Assembly: GCA_028292665.1 (NCBI GenBank)
Contig: JAQGLW010000063.1
Location: 1-64,000 of the forward strand
Length of the DNA stretch: 64,000 bases
Source: Herminiimonas sp.
Lineage (GTDB): Bacteria; Pseudomonadota; Gammaproteobacteria; Burkholderiales; Burkholderiaceae_D
Reading direction: 5' to 3'
Both the position numbers and the translations under genes were made by a program. This document shows positions 50,494 to 59,722 of this stretch, in pieces. The notes below the pieces were generated by a model. It did no database searches, was not told the DNA's origin, and saw only the letters and a list, made by a program, of their open reading frames with translations. Each line of letters opens with the position of its first letter. The stretch's first letter is position 1.

Positions 50494-51150
50494 TTACGAT
50501 CCGACAAGGCCGGCCGCTATATTGATCGACAAACCGAGGATGGCGACATTGAATAAAAAACTGAGAATCGACTGCGCCAGCACAGCCTTGCGCATCGACC
50601 TCGACGTGACAATCACGTCCGATGTTTGTGCGGCAACCGCGATCGTGAATGAGAAGTAAAGGAAATCCCAATAATCCGGCTGCATTTCTTTTTCCGGAAA
50701 GGCGAGAGGCCGCCGATCGGCGGGCGAACGGTAAAACATGTGAGCATAATGAAACGTGAAAAGCACGCCGACCAATAGCCACGAACATAATACCGTCGAA
50801 CCGGTGAATGCATAATGGCCGAGGCGGTGGCTCAGAGACAACTGCCTTGATGTCACCAGTTCAAAAATGATGGCGCCAATACTGGCCACTGCTGCGATCG
50901 ATAAAACCGCCAGCACGGCGGCTGCGCTGTTATCTTCCTCCTCCGCACTCTCGCGTACTTTGGCAGCACTGGTATGCATTACCAGCCAGCCGGCCGATAG
51001 CAGATAAAACCAGACGCCGGCATTCCATGCCGTCAATGCGCGCGTAACCAGTTGCCACTGCGGAGGAAGAAGCATCCCGATGGAGATTCCGATGATAATC
51101 GCAATGGCCAGGCGAGGGCGATGTCGGACAAAACGATGAACAGGATGCAT
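50494..51150 (-). CDS. DUF1345 membrane protein
   Basis: A 218-residue integral membrane protein with five to six predicted helices, beginning MHPVHRFVRHRPRLAIAIII. Family marks are HYAHMFYRSP and the PDYWDFLYFSFTIAVAAQTSDVIVTSRSMRK block near 155-185, shared by DUF1345 proteins. Function is unknown. ATG 51150 is used; ATG 51204 would add 18 residues but neither start has a strong ribosome binding site. Confidence 0.85.
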   Translation of the reverse strand: MHPVHRFVRHRPRLAIAIIIGISIGMLLPPQWQLVTRALTAWNAGVWFYLLSAGWLVMHTSAAKVRESAEEEDNSAAAVLAVLSIAAVASIGAIIFELVTSRQLSLSHRLGHYAFTGSTVLCSWLLVGVLFTFHYAHMFYRSPADRRPLAFPEKEMQPDYWDFLYFSFTIAVAAQTSDVIVTSRSMRKAVLAQSILSFLFNVAILGLSINIAAGLVGS

Positions 51151-51224
51151 GACGGATGGAAAGTTTGGCAATGAAGAATCATCGCATGTTTTCGGGCGAT
51201 ACATATACTGTCATGACAGCGTGA

Positions 51225-51467
51225 CTAGGCCTTGCAGAAAACCTGCATCGACCGGGTGCCGTCGCTGATTTCTTTTGTTTGAGTTATTTCGTAGCCGGAC
51301 GCGCCGCATATGTTGCGGGCTTGTTCGTAGCACGAACCGATCCCGTAGGCAGTGTCAACGCATTTGACGCTGTAGCCTTGCTTTCCATCCGATGTGAATG
51401 TGATCTGAGGCTGCAACTGGGCGCAACCGGCTAGTAGAAATGCTGGCAAAGCGATCAATATCTTCAT
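51225..51467 (-). CDS. Small lipoprotein
   Basis: An 80-residue protein with a lipoprotein signal, MKILIALPAFLLAGCAQ, where LLAGC is the lipobox and Cys15 the lipidated residue. The mature part has four further cysteines (VKCVDTAYGIGSCYEQ, NICGASGYEI, VFCKA) and may be disulfide-bonded. AAGGGGAAG precedes the ATG. Function is unknown. Confidence 0.8.
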   Translation of the reverse strand: MKILIALPAFLLAGCAQLQPQITFTSDGKQGYSVKCVDTAYGIGSCYEQARNICGASGYEITQTKEISDGTRSMQVFCKA

Positions 51468-51621
51468 GGCTTCCCCTTATTGGTCCGGACTCGACAATAT
51501 CATCCTTCCGTCCAAACGCATCAACTGGGTATTTACTGGCGCATAAGCATAACCAGCCACGATAAAATTCGACCCGGTGCCCGGTTACGCATGATAAGAG
51601 ATCTTCTGCAATAGGCGTACG

Positions 51622-51846
51622 CTACTCGATCATCGTAATCGCAATCTTGCGCGCCTCTGCCGCTGCGGCTTCCTCGCTTGGAAAAACAGTTTCGACAGCG
51701 ACGCGCTGGTCAGGAAAAATATTATTTCTGTGCATCGGGTTCGAAGAGGGTCCATAGATTGTCAGATGGGCCGTCCAGTTTTCGCTGTCAGGAAGTTGGA
51801 CTCCGGAATACTCGATTTCATATTCACCAATTGTCTCGGTCGGCAT
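51622..51846 (-). CDS. Hypothetical protein, 74 residues
   Basis: A soluble acidic protein (MPTETIGEYEIEYSGVQLPD ... SEEAAAAEARKIAITMIE). GGGAG ahead of ATG 51846 is a good ribosome binding site. The C-terminal helix rich in Ala and Glu is typical of small conserved hypothetical proteins, but no family is recognised. Confidence 0.68.
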   Translation of the reverse strand: MPTETIGEYEIEYSGVQLPDSENWTAHLTIYGPSSNPMHRNNIFPDQRVAVETVFPSEEAAAAEARKIAITMIE

Positions 51847-52054
51847 GGCAGTCTCCCAATTGCGGCAACAAGCGTACCATGCAAGTATGCGCAAACTCGT
51901 TCAATGACGCCATACTAATTTGATATTAGTACCGGCAGGCAGCAAATTGATCGAGGGAGGTCAGTCAGGATTTTCCTCTAATGCGTAACTGTGGCCATGG
52001 AAATGTCATTGGCTGAGAGAATGGAAATTCCAGAAAATTTACATGGAGGAAGAA

Positions 52055-52270
52055 GTGCCAGTTATCGAATACACGCGGACCAAAGGCCGACGCCTGACTT
52101 ATACCATTGCATACGATGACGGAGAGTACTTCATCGAACGGGATGGCCAGCTGAAGAAATCCGTTCCTGACCCGATGACGGCAACCGTTTCTCCCCACGA
52201 AGCAACAGCGCTTCTCATGCTGCGCATGGCGATCGCAGATATTGAGGCGCTCATCGGCATGGATGAATAG
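52055..52270 (+). CDS. Hypothetical protein, about 71 residues
   Basis: A small soluble protein (VIEYTRTKGRRLTYTIAYDD ... EATALLMLRMAIADIEALIG) with a predicted beta-rich first half and a C-terminal helix. GGAGGA at 52045-52050 is placed for GTG 52055. ATG 52043, in the same frame, would overlap that site and has none of its own, so the GTG is preferred; the ATG would add four residues. Function is unknown. Confidence 0.66.
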   Translation: MPVIEYTRTKGRRLTYTIAYDDGEYFIERDGQLKKSVPDPMTATVSPHEATALLMLRMAIADIEALIGMDE

Positions 52271-52294
52271 GCTGCAACGCGCCGGCTTTCCCGG

Positions 52295-52720
52295 CTATTG
52301 CGGCAGATTGTTCGGTACCACCTGCAACCATCCGTTCGGACACTCTTGAATGGATGGATAGTAGCCGCGCGGATCAGGACAGTAATACCAGTAATTTGCG
52401 GCCGGTTCAATCGAGACAGGCGGGCTTTGATCAATGAAAAGAGGAGGAGGATAATTAATCGGCGGCGCCCAGAAAGGAACGCCGACGATGACGCCGGAAT
52501 GTCCGTGAAAGCGATGATGTCCTTCAAAACGCCGATGCTCGAATTCGTGCTGTCTGAACCCGCGGTGTTCGATTCCCGGGTGCTGATGGCGGGAACTTGA
52601 TTCGTGGCCCTGACGGAATTGTCCATGACCGCTGCCCGTTCCGTGCGCCGCCGCATGATGTGAACCGGCCCCCATTATCAGCAAGACTGCTGCGAATGAT
52701 GCGGAAGCAAGCCTTTTCAT
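52295..52720 (-). CDS. Secreted histidine-rich protein
   Basis: A 141-residue protein. The signal peptide RLASASFAAVLLIMGAGSHHAAA is followed by a segment with many His, Arg, Phe and Gly (HPGIEHRGFRQHEFEHRRFE, GHHRFHGHSG) and then a Pro/Tyr-rich part ending in YWYYCPDPRGYYPSIQECP, GWLQVVP. The latter motif is common in small secreted Burkholderiales proteins of unknown function. Metal binding through the histidines is plausible. AGGTGG precedes the ATG at 52720. Confidence 0.78.
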   Translation of the reverse strand: MKRLASASFAAVLLIMGAGSHHAAAHGTGSGHGQFRQGHESSSRHQHPGIEHRGFRQHEFEHRRFEGHHRFHGHSGVIVGVPFWAPPINYPPPLFIDQSPPVSIEPAANYWYYCPDPRGYYPSIQECPNGWLQVVPNNLPQ

Positions 52721-53043
52721 TATTCCACCTCAATCTGCCGCCCGCCATTCTTTCTGATGTCTTGGCTTTCCCTCTTCTTTTTATATTAAAGGTCACATTT
52801 TCATGGGGCGCTAACCATTATCTGTAACACATTGAAACAATGTGTATCGGTTGTCCGGATTTTCCATCGTCTCGGCGTCTGTTGCCGAAGAGCGCCATTA
52901 TCCAAAGGCGTGGGCAACCGCGGAATAAAGGTTTTCATATGGAGCAGCGTCGCTGAGCACTACCGACTCACCGAGTGGACGACCGGCGCGGCGAACCGGC
53001 ATAAGCGGAACGCTTCTCTGATACCGGGTTTGCGCGAAAACTG
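52721..53043. other. Intergenic region with one perfect hairpin
   Basis: No supportable gene. ACACATTG (52827-52834) and CAATGTGT (52838-52845) form a perfect 8-bp dyad around AAA, possibly an operator for the histidine-rich protein gene to its left. Confidence 0.4.
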
Positions 53044-53691
53044 CTATGCGCTCGGGCTGCGCTTGACAAAAAACAGTGCTGTTCCGACCGCTATCAATAC
53101 GCCCCCAAAAAAACGGTTTTGTTTTTTCATTGCGCGTGCATCGCGGAAATAACGTTGCATCGAAGACGCGGCAAACGCATAACTGTGCATCACGACCAGG
53201 TCGATCGTGCACATGGTCGCAGCCAGGATCAGCAACTGTGGCAACAGCGGAGCATTGTGGGTGATGAATTGCGGCAGCACGGCAACCATGAAGATAATGC
53301 CCTTCGGATTGGTGGCATTGGTCAGAAAGCCGATCAGGAAACGCTTGCCTAATGTCGGCACCGCGGTGTGTGGCGCAGTCTGCTCCGGCACATCATGACG
53401 CACGTCGATCTTGGCGCGCCATTGACTGAAACCAAGATAAATCAGATACAGCGCCCCAATGACCTTGACGATGCTGAATGCGACTTCGGATGCCAGCAGG
53501 ATCGAGCCGACACCGGCGCCGGCGATGAACAGAACCAGCATCAAGCCGGCCTGCAGACCGAGGATGGTGCCGGTGGTTTTCTTCACGCCGTAAGACAATC
53601 CGTGCGACATCGACAGCACGGCGCCGGAGCCGGGAGACACCGCGATGATGCAGGCGGCGACGAAGAAGGTGATCCATGTAGTGAAAGTCAT
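53044..53691 (-). CDS. LysE/RhtB-family amino-acid exporter
   Basis: A 215-residue inner-membrane protein with six predicted helices. Family marks are WITFFVAACIIAVSPGSGAVLSMSHGLSYG at the N terminus, YLIYLGFSQWRA near 75, and FLIGFLTNATNPKGIIFMVAVLPQF near 120-145. RhtB-type exporters remove amino acids such as homoserine, threonine or leucine; the substrate here is unknown. AGGAAA precedes ATG 53691; an in-frame extension to 53772 is not used. Confidence 0.9.
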   Translation of the reverse strand: MTFTTWITFFVAACIIAVSPGSGAVLSMSHGLSYGVKKTTGTILGLQAGLMLVLFIAGAGVGSILLASEVAFSIVKVIGALYLIYLGFSQWRAKIDVRHDVPEQTAPHTAVPTLGKRFLIGFLTNATNPKGIIFMVAVLPQFITHNAPLLPQLLILAATMCTIDLVVMHSYAFAASSMQRYFRDARAMKKQNRFFGGVLIAVGTALFFVKRSPSA

Positions 53692-53835
53692 TTTATTTCC
53701 TGGCAAGACTCTAGTGAGGCAATTTTTTCGTTCAAAGAGAATTACCGGATCGCGTCGTTTGACGATCGCCATCTTTCATACTCATCTTTTATATTCATGA
53801 TGGCGCATTGCCTTGCAGGCATCCGACATTTATTG

Positions 53836-55584
53836 CTATTTTGCCTGCCAACCATCCTTTAACGTCACCACCCGATTGAATACCGGCCTTCCCGGCTTCG
53901 AATCCACTCGGTCCGCAACAAAATACCCATGCCGCTCAAACTGGAACTTGTCATCCGGCAAAGCTCTTGCCAAACCATGTTCCAGATACGCCGTCACTAC
54001 TTTCTTCGAATCCGGATTCAATCCCAGCTTGAAATCCTTTCCGCCCGCATCCGGATTCGGATCGGTGAACAAACGATCGTATAGCCGTACTTCCGCTTCC
54101 AGCGCATGCTTTGCACTGACCCAGTGAATGTTGCCTTTGACCTTGTAATTGGCCGAGCCTTCAGTGCCGCTCTTGCTGTCGGCGAAGTAGCTGCAGTGCA
54201 CTGCGATGACGTTGCCGGCGGCATCCTTGTCGCAGCCAGTGCATTCGACCACATAGCCGTAGCGCAGCCGCACCTTGTTGCCGGGGAAGAGGCGGAAATA
54301 GCCTTTGCTCGGCACTTCCATGAAGTCATCGGCTTCGATCCACAACTCCTTGCTGATCGGGAAGGTACGCACGCCGCGTTCAGCATGATGCGGATGAATC
54401 GGTGCGCTGCATTCGGCGATCAGGTCTTCCGGAAAATTGTCGATGATCAGTTTCAACGGCTTCAGCACGGCAGTCGCACGCGGCGCTTTCGGATCCAGGT
54501 CATCGCGCAATGCGCCTTCGAGCGTGCTCATGTCGATCCAGCTGTCGGCCTTGGCGACGCCGATACGTTCGGCAAACAACTGGATCGCTTCCGGCGTGTA
54601 GCCTCGGCGACGAATGCCGACGATGGTGGGCATGCGCGGGTCGTCCCAGCCTTCGACGACTTTTTCTTCGACCAGTTGCAGGAGCTTTCTCTTGCTGGTG
54701 ATCGCGTATGTCAGATTCAGGCGTGCGAATTCATATTGCTGCGGCAGCGGTTTTTTGAAGAAGCCGCCTTCAGCCAGCCGCTCCAGTGTCCAGTCGTAGA
54801 ACGGGCGGTGATCCTGGAACTCGAGCGTGCACAGCGAATGCGTGACGTTCTCGATCGCGTCCTCGATCGGGTGCGCATAGTCGTACATCGGATAGATGCA
54901 CCACTGGTCGCCGGTGCGATGATGATGCGCGTGGCGGATGCGGTAGATCGCCGGGTCGCGCATGTTCATGTTGGGCGAGGCCATATCGATCTTCGCACGC
55001 AGGATGTGTTCGCCGTCCTTGAATTCGCCGGCTTTCATGCGGCGGAACAGGTCGAGCGATTCGGCGGCGGGGCGGTCGCGATACGGCGAGTTTTTGCCCG
55101 GCTCGGCGAAGTTGCCGCGATTGGCAGCCATTTGATCGGCACTCTGGCTATCGACATATGCGTGTCCCGCGCTGATCAGGTATTCGGCCATCGCATACAA
55201 CTGGCCGAAATAATCGCTCGCGTAATACAGGTGTACGGCGTCGTCGTCGTGCCAGTCGAAGCCGAGCCATTTGACGCTGTCGATGATGGTGTCGACGTAT
55301 TCCTGCTCTTCCTTGGTCGGGTTGGTGTCGTCGAAGCGCAGATGGCAGCGGCCGTCATAGTCTCGCGCGAGACCGAAATTCAGGCAGATCGATTTCGCAT
55401 GGCCGATGTGCAGATAACCATTGGGTTCCGGCGGAAAGCGCGTGACGACCGGCGGCTGCGGATGGCCGTTGATGTCCGTGCGGTTCGCGTATTTGCCGGC
55501 TGCAATGTCGGTCTCGATAATGCCGCGCAGAAAATTGGAAGTGGCAGGGGGATTCGTCGTTGTGCTTTTAGGATCGGTGCTCAT
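53836..55584 (-). CDS. glnS: Glutaminyl-tRNA synthetase
   Basis: A 582-residue class I synthetase that charges tRNA-Gln. The ATP-binding HIGH motif is in [18 protein letters not shown] near residue 60, and the KMSKS equivalent is ITSKRKLL near 270. [16 protein letters not shown] and [24 protein letters not shown] are standard GlnRS blocks, followed by a C-terminal anticodon-binding beta-barrel ending in the [17 protein letters not shown] segment. ATG 55584 (MSTDPKST) is preferred; its ribosome binding site is weak. Length is typical. Confidence 0.97.
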   Translation of the reverse strand: MSTDPKSTTTNPPATSNFLRGIIETDIAAGKYANRTDINGHPQPPVVTRFPPEPNGYLHIGHAKSICLNFGLARDYDGRCHLRFDDTNPTKEEQEYVDTIIDSVKWLGFDWHDDDAVHLYYASDYFGQLYAMAEYLISAGHAYVDSQSADQMAANRGNFAEPGKNSPYRDRPAAESLDLFRRMKAGEFKDGEHILRAKIDMASPNMNMRDPAIYRIRHAHHHRTGDQWCIYPMYDYAHPIEDAIENVTHSLCTLEFQDHRPFYDWTLERLAEGGFFKKPLPQQYEFARLNLTYAITSKRKLLQLVEEKVVEGWDDPRMPTIVGIRRRGYTPEAIQLFAERIGVAKADSWIDMSTLEGALRDDLDPKAPRATAVLKPLKLIIDNFPEDLIAECSAPIHPHHAERGVRTFPISKELWIEADDFMEVPSKGYFRLFPGNKVRLRYGYVVECTGCDKDAAGNVIAVHCSYFADSKSGTEGSANYKVKGNIHWVSAKHALEAEVRLYDRLFTDPNPDAGGKDFKLGLNPDSKKVVTAYLEHGLARALPDDKFQFERHGYFVADRVDSKPGRPVFNRVVTLKDGWQAK

Positions 55585-55998
55585 GAATGCGTTTCTTGAA
55601 AATACTCTTGCAGGATGGAAGGTTGCCGACATTTTACCGTAGCGGATTGCATCGCTTGTTCTCGCTGCCGTAACGCTGTCGTAATACTTGATTTTTCTCT
55701 AGATACCAAATGAAGAAAGTCGTTTAAATACTGGTTATAGACGATATGGCAATACCGTGAAGGATGCCGCAAATCCTGTATCTCTCCTTTCGTCGCTCCC
55801 AATCCCTGTCCCGAAGGGAACTGGGATGCAGCCTCGAAGTGATGCTTCGAAGGGCGGCGATCCGGCTATTCATTTTATTGGATTTTTGCCAGAGCTCGCT
55901 CACAAGTTGGTAATCAAGCGGGAATGACAATTCGCCGTTTATAGAGGTTGCGCCGATCCATCGGGCTGACATGAAAATAAGGACGAAGGAGCGATAAA
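55585..55998. other. Intergenic region without a supportable gene
   Basis: The 414 bases between glnS and the membrane-protein gene must hold both divergent promoters. Imperfect dyads are seen near 55797-55832 and 55833-55853 (CCTCGAAG with CTTCGAAGG), but no ORF with a ribosome binding site. Confidence 0.4.
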
Positions 55999-56418
55999 AT
56001 GACCGTCAAACGCGAAGACTTGTTAGCCGCTGCTGCTGTGGGCGTACTGCAGTATACGCAGGTCGATCCGGTATTGATCTTTCTGCTGCAGCGTGATGTG
56101 AATTTACAGCGCGAAGCAATGCTGCGCAAGAAAAAAACGACTCGCATGAGCGGCAAGCATGCACTGCTTTACATGGCCGCGATACTGGCAATCGGTATGG
56201 CGACGTCGCTGATCGCACTCTATACCAAACTGGCATTCGACGCGCTCGGAGCAGGTGGGCTATTGTGGTTCACCGGTGTATACGCGTTGTTCACGGTTGC
56301 AATGGCGGCATGGTTCGAACGTCGGCAGCTCGGCGTATCGGTCCGGATCTTTTCCACATCGGTAATCGCACTGCTGCCGTTGGCGGTGTTCGCGTCGCAA
56401 CAGATAAACATCCTGTGA
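55999..56418 (+). CDS. Small inner-membrane protein of unknown function
   Basis: A 139-residue protein. A cytoplasmic N-terminal part (MTVKREDLLAAAAVGVLQYT ... LIFLLQRDVNLQREAML) is followed by a basic stretch and three predicted helices (LLYMAAILAIGMATSLIALY, LLWFTGVYALFTVAMAAWF, VIALLPLAVFASQQI). AAGGAG before ATG 55999 is a strong site. The start resembles proteins that begin with a soluble regulatory segment before membrane helices, but no family is certain. Confidence 0.75.
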   Translation: MTVKREDLLAAAAVGVLQYTQVDPVLIFLLQRDVNLQREAMLRKKKTTRMSGKHALLYMAAILAIGMATSLIALYTKLAFDALGAGGLLWFTGVYALFTVAMAAWFERRQLGVSVRIFSTSVIALLPLAVFASQQINIL

Positions 56419-56516
56419 TGCCGGCATCGTTTATCCGGCGGGAGTTGTAAGGTTCAGGCTGCTCCATTGACCAACGGATATTGATTCATCCGAATCAAAC
56501 CTGCAATGGAGTCGCC

Positions 56517-57305
56517 ATGGATAAATCGCTTGTTGCCTTCGCTCTTTCCGCCACGCTGCTGCTTGCGCCGTTTTCAGCGGCCATCGCGCAGACCTGCAGC
56601 AGGCAAAGTCCGCCGTATACCATCGCATTGCTGGAACTGTATACCTCGGAAGGCTGCGACAGCTGTCCGCCGGCCAACAAATTCGTCAGTACTCTGCGTC
56701 ATCAATCCCTCGCGTCCGGCCTGACCGCCGGGCAGGTAGTGCCGCTGGCGCTGCATGTCGATTATTGGGATTATATCGGCTGGAAAGACCTCTTCGGCAA
56801 GCATGCATTCACCGAACGCCAGCACTGGTTATCCGACCTTGCCAATACCCGCACGGTTTACACGCCCGAGATTTTTATCGCCGGCCGGGAACTGCGCAAC
56901 TGGAGCGACGGCGTGCCTGCTGCGGTCAAACGCATCAATGCGCGTCCGGCACAGGCCGACATCGCTATTGCCCTGGGCAAGATAAGCAACGGCAGCCTGC
57001 CGGTCGAGGTCAATGCCAAAGCGGCCGGTGGCAAGCTGTTTATTGCGTTATATGAGAATGGCCTTGTAACCGATATCAAGGCAGGGGAGAACCGCGGCGT
57101 CACTCTGAAAGAAGATTACGTGGTGCGCGACTGGATCGGGCCGATTGCATTGCCGGCGGATGCGAAAGGCGGCAAGGCAGCATTGCCGCGCGCATTGACA
57201 GTGCCGGCCGATTCGGTAACAAAAAATCTGGGGGTCGCCGCGTTTGTGCAAACCGATAAGGGAGAAGTGCTGCAAACGCTGTCTTTGCCGTTGTGCGAGG
57301 AGTAA
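56517..57305 (+). CDS. DUF1223 thioredoxin-like secreted protein
   Basis: A 262-residue protein. The signal peptide is SLVAFALSATLLLAPFSAAIA. The mature part begins with LLELYTSEGCDSCPPANKF, a CxxC motif (Cys, Asp, Ser, Cys) in a thioredoxin-like fold characteristic of DUF1223, then LHVDYWDYIGWKDLF and RTVYTPEIFIAGRE. The role is unknown, possibly thiol or redox chemistry in the periplasm. TGGAG precedes ATG 56517. Confidence 0.9.
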   Translation: MDKSLVAFALSATLLLAPFSAAIAQTCSRQSPPYTIALLELYTSEGCDSCPPANKFVSTLRHQSLASGLTAGQVVPLALHVDYWDYIGWKDLFGKHAFTERQHWLSDLANTRTVYTPEIFIAGRELRNWSDGVPAAVKRINARPAQADIAIALGKISNGSLPVEVNAKAAGGKLFIALYENGLVTDIKAGENRGVTLKEDYVVRDWIGPIALPADAKGGKAALPRALTVPADSVTKNLGVAAFVQTDKGEVLQTLSLPLCEE

Positions 57306-57950
57306 GGTAGCGGCCGGCAGTACATGTAAAACTCTTTCAGAACAATGAGAGTTGTTATATTTGCATCATTTTGATTTTCTGTCCGGTTATAGTCATTTCA
57401 ATGTGTATTCAATATCAAGGAGCGCGGGTCGCCGCTTTTGATAATTCCACCTTTATTCATTCAGCACGATGAATAATCTTCCCATGGCAAAAAAGCCAAT
57501 CTAATTAATTTCCTGAATTGCAATTTTCTAGCGCTGTACGTAATTCATGTGCATAAAAACAACACCTGGCGTTTCATGCAAAATACGACATAAATCATTT
57601 TAAAACCCTCGATTTCTCGAATGAAAACGCTTATTTTCGCTAAATTTTGCCAATGGAACGCCTGTCTTTTGCATGTTAAATGTTTAAAGACTACTGATGC
57701 ATTCCGATTCCCGATTTACAATACTGCTCATGCTTGCAACTTAAGGCGATGAACAACGGTTTATGCAGTTTGAAGCTTGGTTTCGTCGAATTAAATTAAA
57801 GCAGCAAAAGTAATACCTTCGTATGCCAAATCAAGGCTGATGGTTGAGAAATGACGGAATCGCAGGAAGGTTTTTCCCCTGATGTCTCAATCGACAGGCT
57901 TGCTGGAAGCATCGAAAATCTTGGCAATAACAACCATCTGGGGAAAATAA
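57306..57950. other. Long AT-rich leader region of porin gene
   Basis: No supportable gene in 645 bases. AT content is much higher than in neighbouring genes. TACAAT at 57717-57722 is a plausible -10 without a good -35. The length suggests a complex porin promoter with several regulator sites or a small RNA target region. Confidence 0.4.
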
Positions 57951-58955
57951 ATGAAAAAATCGCTTCTCGCGCTTGCAGTGCTGGGTACTTTGGCCGGTGT
58001 CGCATCGGCTCAAAGCAATGTCACCATCTACGGTATCGCCGACGTTTCAGTCGCTCAATCACGTGGTGGTTTTGGAGGTAACACGACCGGTCTGGTCAGC
58101 GGCGTCAAGAACGGCAGCCGTTTGGGCTTCAAAGGCAAGGAAGATCTGGGCGGTGGCCTGGCTGCAAACTTTGTGCTGGAAAACGGTTTCAATATCGACG
58201 ACGGCTCATTGGGTCAAGGCGGTCTTCTGTTCGGTCGCCGTGCGACTGTCGGCCTGTCCGGTGGTTTCGGCGCAATTGATTTTGGCCGCAGAAACAATCC
58301 GTTCTTTAATGCACTCGATGCATTCGAGCCAATGTCAACCGGTTACGCAGGCGCTGCCAATAACCTGGTCAACGTTTACGGCATCCGTCAAAACAACAGC
58401 GTTTTCTACACCACGCCGGATTTCGCCGGCCTCACCGGTGAAGTTTCGTACGGCTTTGGCGAAGTTGCAGGCAATACCTCTGCAGGCCGTCAAATCGGCG
58501 GTTCGCTGACTTACGCAAACGGCCCGATCGGCGTTGCCTTGGCTCACCACAATGCCAACGACGTTGGTTCGAATTCGCGCAAGAGCACGATCCTGATCGG
58601 CAAGTACGATTTCGGCGTGGCTGCAGTTCATCTGGGTTATGTGAAAGAAACCGGTAATGTTGCCAGCACTACGGCGGTTGCCGGTGCAGCTGTCGACAGC
58701 AACGATGCATTGGCTGGCGTATCGATTCCATTCGGTGCAAGCACAGTACTTGTCTCTTACATCCGCAAAGACGACAAGACTACGGCAAACGTCGATGCTA
58801 ACCAGGCATCGATTGCATACAAATATGATTTGTCCAAGCGCACAACCTTGTACACATCGTATGCTCGCATCAATAACAAGACCGCTCTGGTATATAAGAC
58901 CGAAGCCGGTGTCAACGAGAAAGAATTCAACGTTGGTATCCAGCACCGCTTCTAA
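57951..58955 (+). CDS. Gram-negative porin
   Basis: A 334-residue outer-membrane porin of the Burkholderiales trimeric type. The signal peptide MKKSLLALAVLGTLAGVASA is probably cleaved before QSNVTIYGIADV. Beta-strand marks include GSRLGFKGKEDLGGGL, FGRRATVGLSGGFGAIDFGR and the C-terminal FNVGIQHRF, ending in Phe. It is a paralogue of the porin at 22368 with shorter loops. GGGGAAAA sits before the ATG. Frequent GGT and GTC codons and the strong terminator point to high expression. Confidence 0.94.
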   Translation: MKKSLLALAVLGTLAGVASAQSNVTIYGIADVSVAQSRGGFGGNTTGLVSGVKNGSRLGFKGKEDLGGGLAANFVLENGFNIDDGSLGQGGLLFGRRATVGLSGGFGAIDFGRRNNPFFNALDAFEPMSTGYAGAANNLVNVYGIRQNNSVFYTTPDFAGLTGEVSYGFGEVAGNTSAGRQIGGSLTYANGPIGVALAHHNANDVGSNSRKSTILIGKYDFGVAAVHLGYVKETGNVASTTAVAGAAVDSNDALAGVSIPFGASTVLVSYIRKDDKTTANVDANQASIAYKYDLSKRTTLYTSYARINNKTALVYKTEAGVNEKEFNVGIQHRF

Positions 58956-59005
58956 TCGTCACGAGCGGGCATCCGCCTGCTTTGAAGCGATTGCTTGAGC
59001 AAGAC

Positions 59006-59033
59006 AAAAGGCACCCTCGGGTGCCTTTTTTTT
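59006..59033 (+). terminator. Intrinsic terminator of porin gene
   Basis: AAAAGGCACCC (59006-59016) pairs with GGGTGCCTTTT (59019-59029), and the T run continues to 59033. A textbook stem followed by eight T. Confidence 0.9.
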
Positions 59034-59100
59034 ATAGGATAAATTCTTGTCCGATTCGTTATCGGATTCCTTGCAGGGCGTTCAACCGGGCGCGTTTGAA

Positions 59101-59586
59101 TCAACGGCTGAATAGCGTACGAACGGTCTCCAGCCTGGCGCGATTGACGCCGAAATCCCTCCGTCCCAAGCGCGATGCCGAACGCATATGGATCACGCCG
59201 GCCGGCTCATCCAGTACAAATTCGACATCGTCGATGAATTTCAGCCACTTGGTCTGGAATTCGGCATAAAGATAATCCGGCTGTGCGGTGATGACAGTTG
59301 CGCCGTTCATGCCGCGCACAATCGACGTCAATCTGGAAAAAGCGGCTTTCCCGTCGCCGCTGAATTTGAGCGGTGCGATAACGTGATAATCGGTGTGCGG
59401 GTGCTGTGCGGCCTGGCTTGAAACGTCGTTCCATGAGTTCTCGCGCGGCGGTTTCAGTATGCCGTTTTTGGCGCCGATATCTGTCGGACGCTTGCCGCTT
59501 AATAAGCTGAGTTGCCCGGCAATCAGAGCGGCACCCGGCAGAATCATGAATAAAACAATCGCGATGGTGCCAAGGGTTTTTAACAT
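59101..59586 (-). CDS. DUF1499 protein
   Basis: A 161-residue protein with one N-terminal membrane helix or uncleaved signal (TLGTIAIVLFMILPGAALIAG). The rest is the DUF1499 domain: RPTDIGAKNGILKPP, SWNDVSSQAAQ, FLT-like SIVRGMNGATVITAQPDYLYAEFQT and the terminal HMRSASRLGRRDFGVNRARLE. Function of the family is unknown. GGAGG lies a few bases before ATG 59586. Confidence 0.9.
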   Translation of the reverse strand: MLKTLGTIAIVLFMILPGAALIAGQLSLLSGKRPTDIGAKNGILKPPRENSWNDVSSQAAQHPHTDYHVIAPLKFSGDGKAAFSRLTSIVRGMNGATVITAQPDYLYAEFQTKWLKFIDDVEFVLDEPAGVIHMRSASRLGRRDFGVNRARLETVRTLFSR

Positions 59587-59722
59587 GAGGCCTCCGTCAA
59601 TCGATATGGCTGTACGTTGATCTTAACAGAACGGGATAAGGCGGAAGGCAATGATGGGCAAGGATCGGAGCGGCTGAAATCAGGAATGAATTTGTATGGA
59701 TGATATTCATACAACGCTACGG

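Noticed and set aside
51739-51765. GGTTCGAA-like T-loop motif suggesting a tRNA
   Set aside because: No acceptor stem or anticodon arm can be drawn, and it lies inside a small protein gene.
53368-53862. Plus-strand ORF of 164 codons opposite the LysE-type exporter
   Set aside because: Shadow of a confident minus-strand gene with Gln/His/Arg-rich composition.
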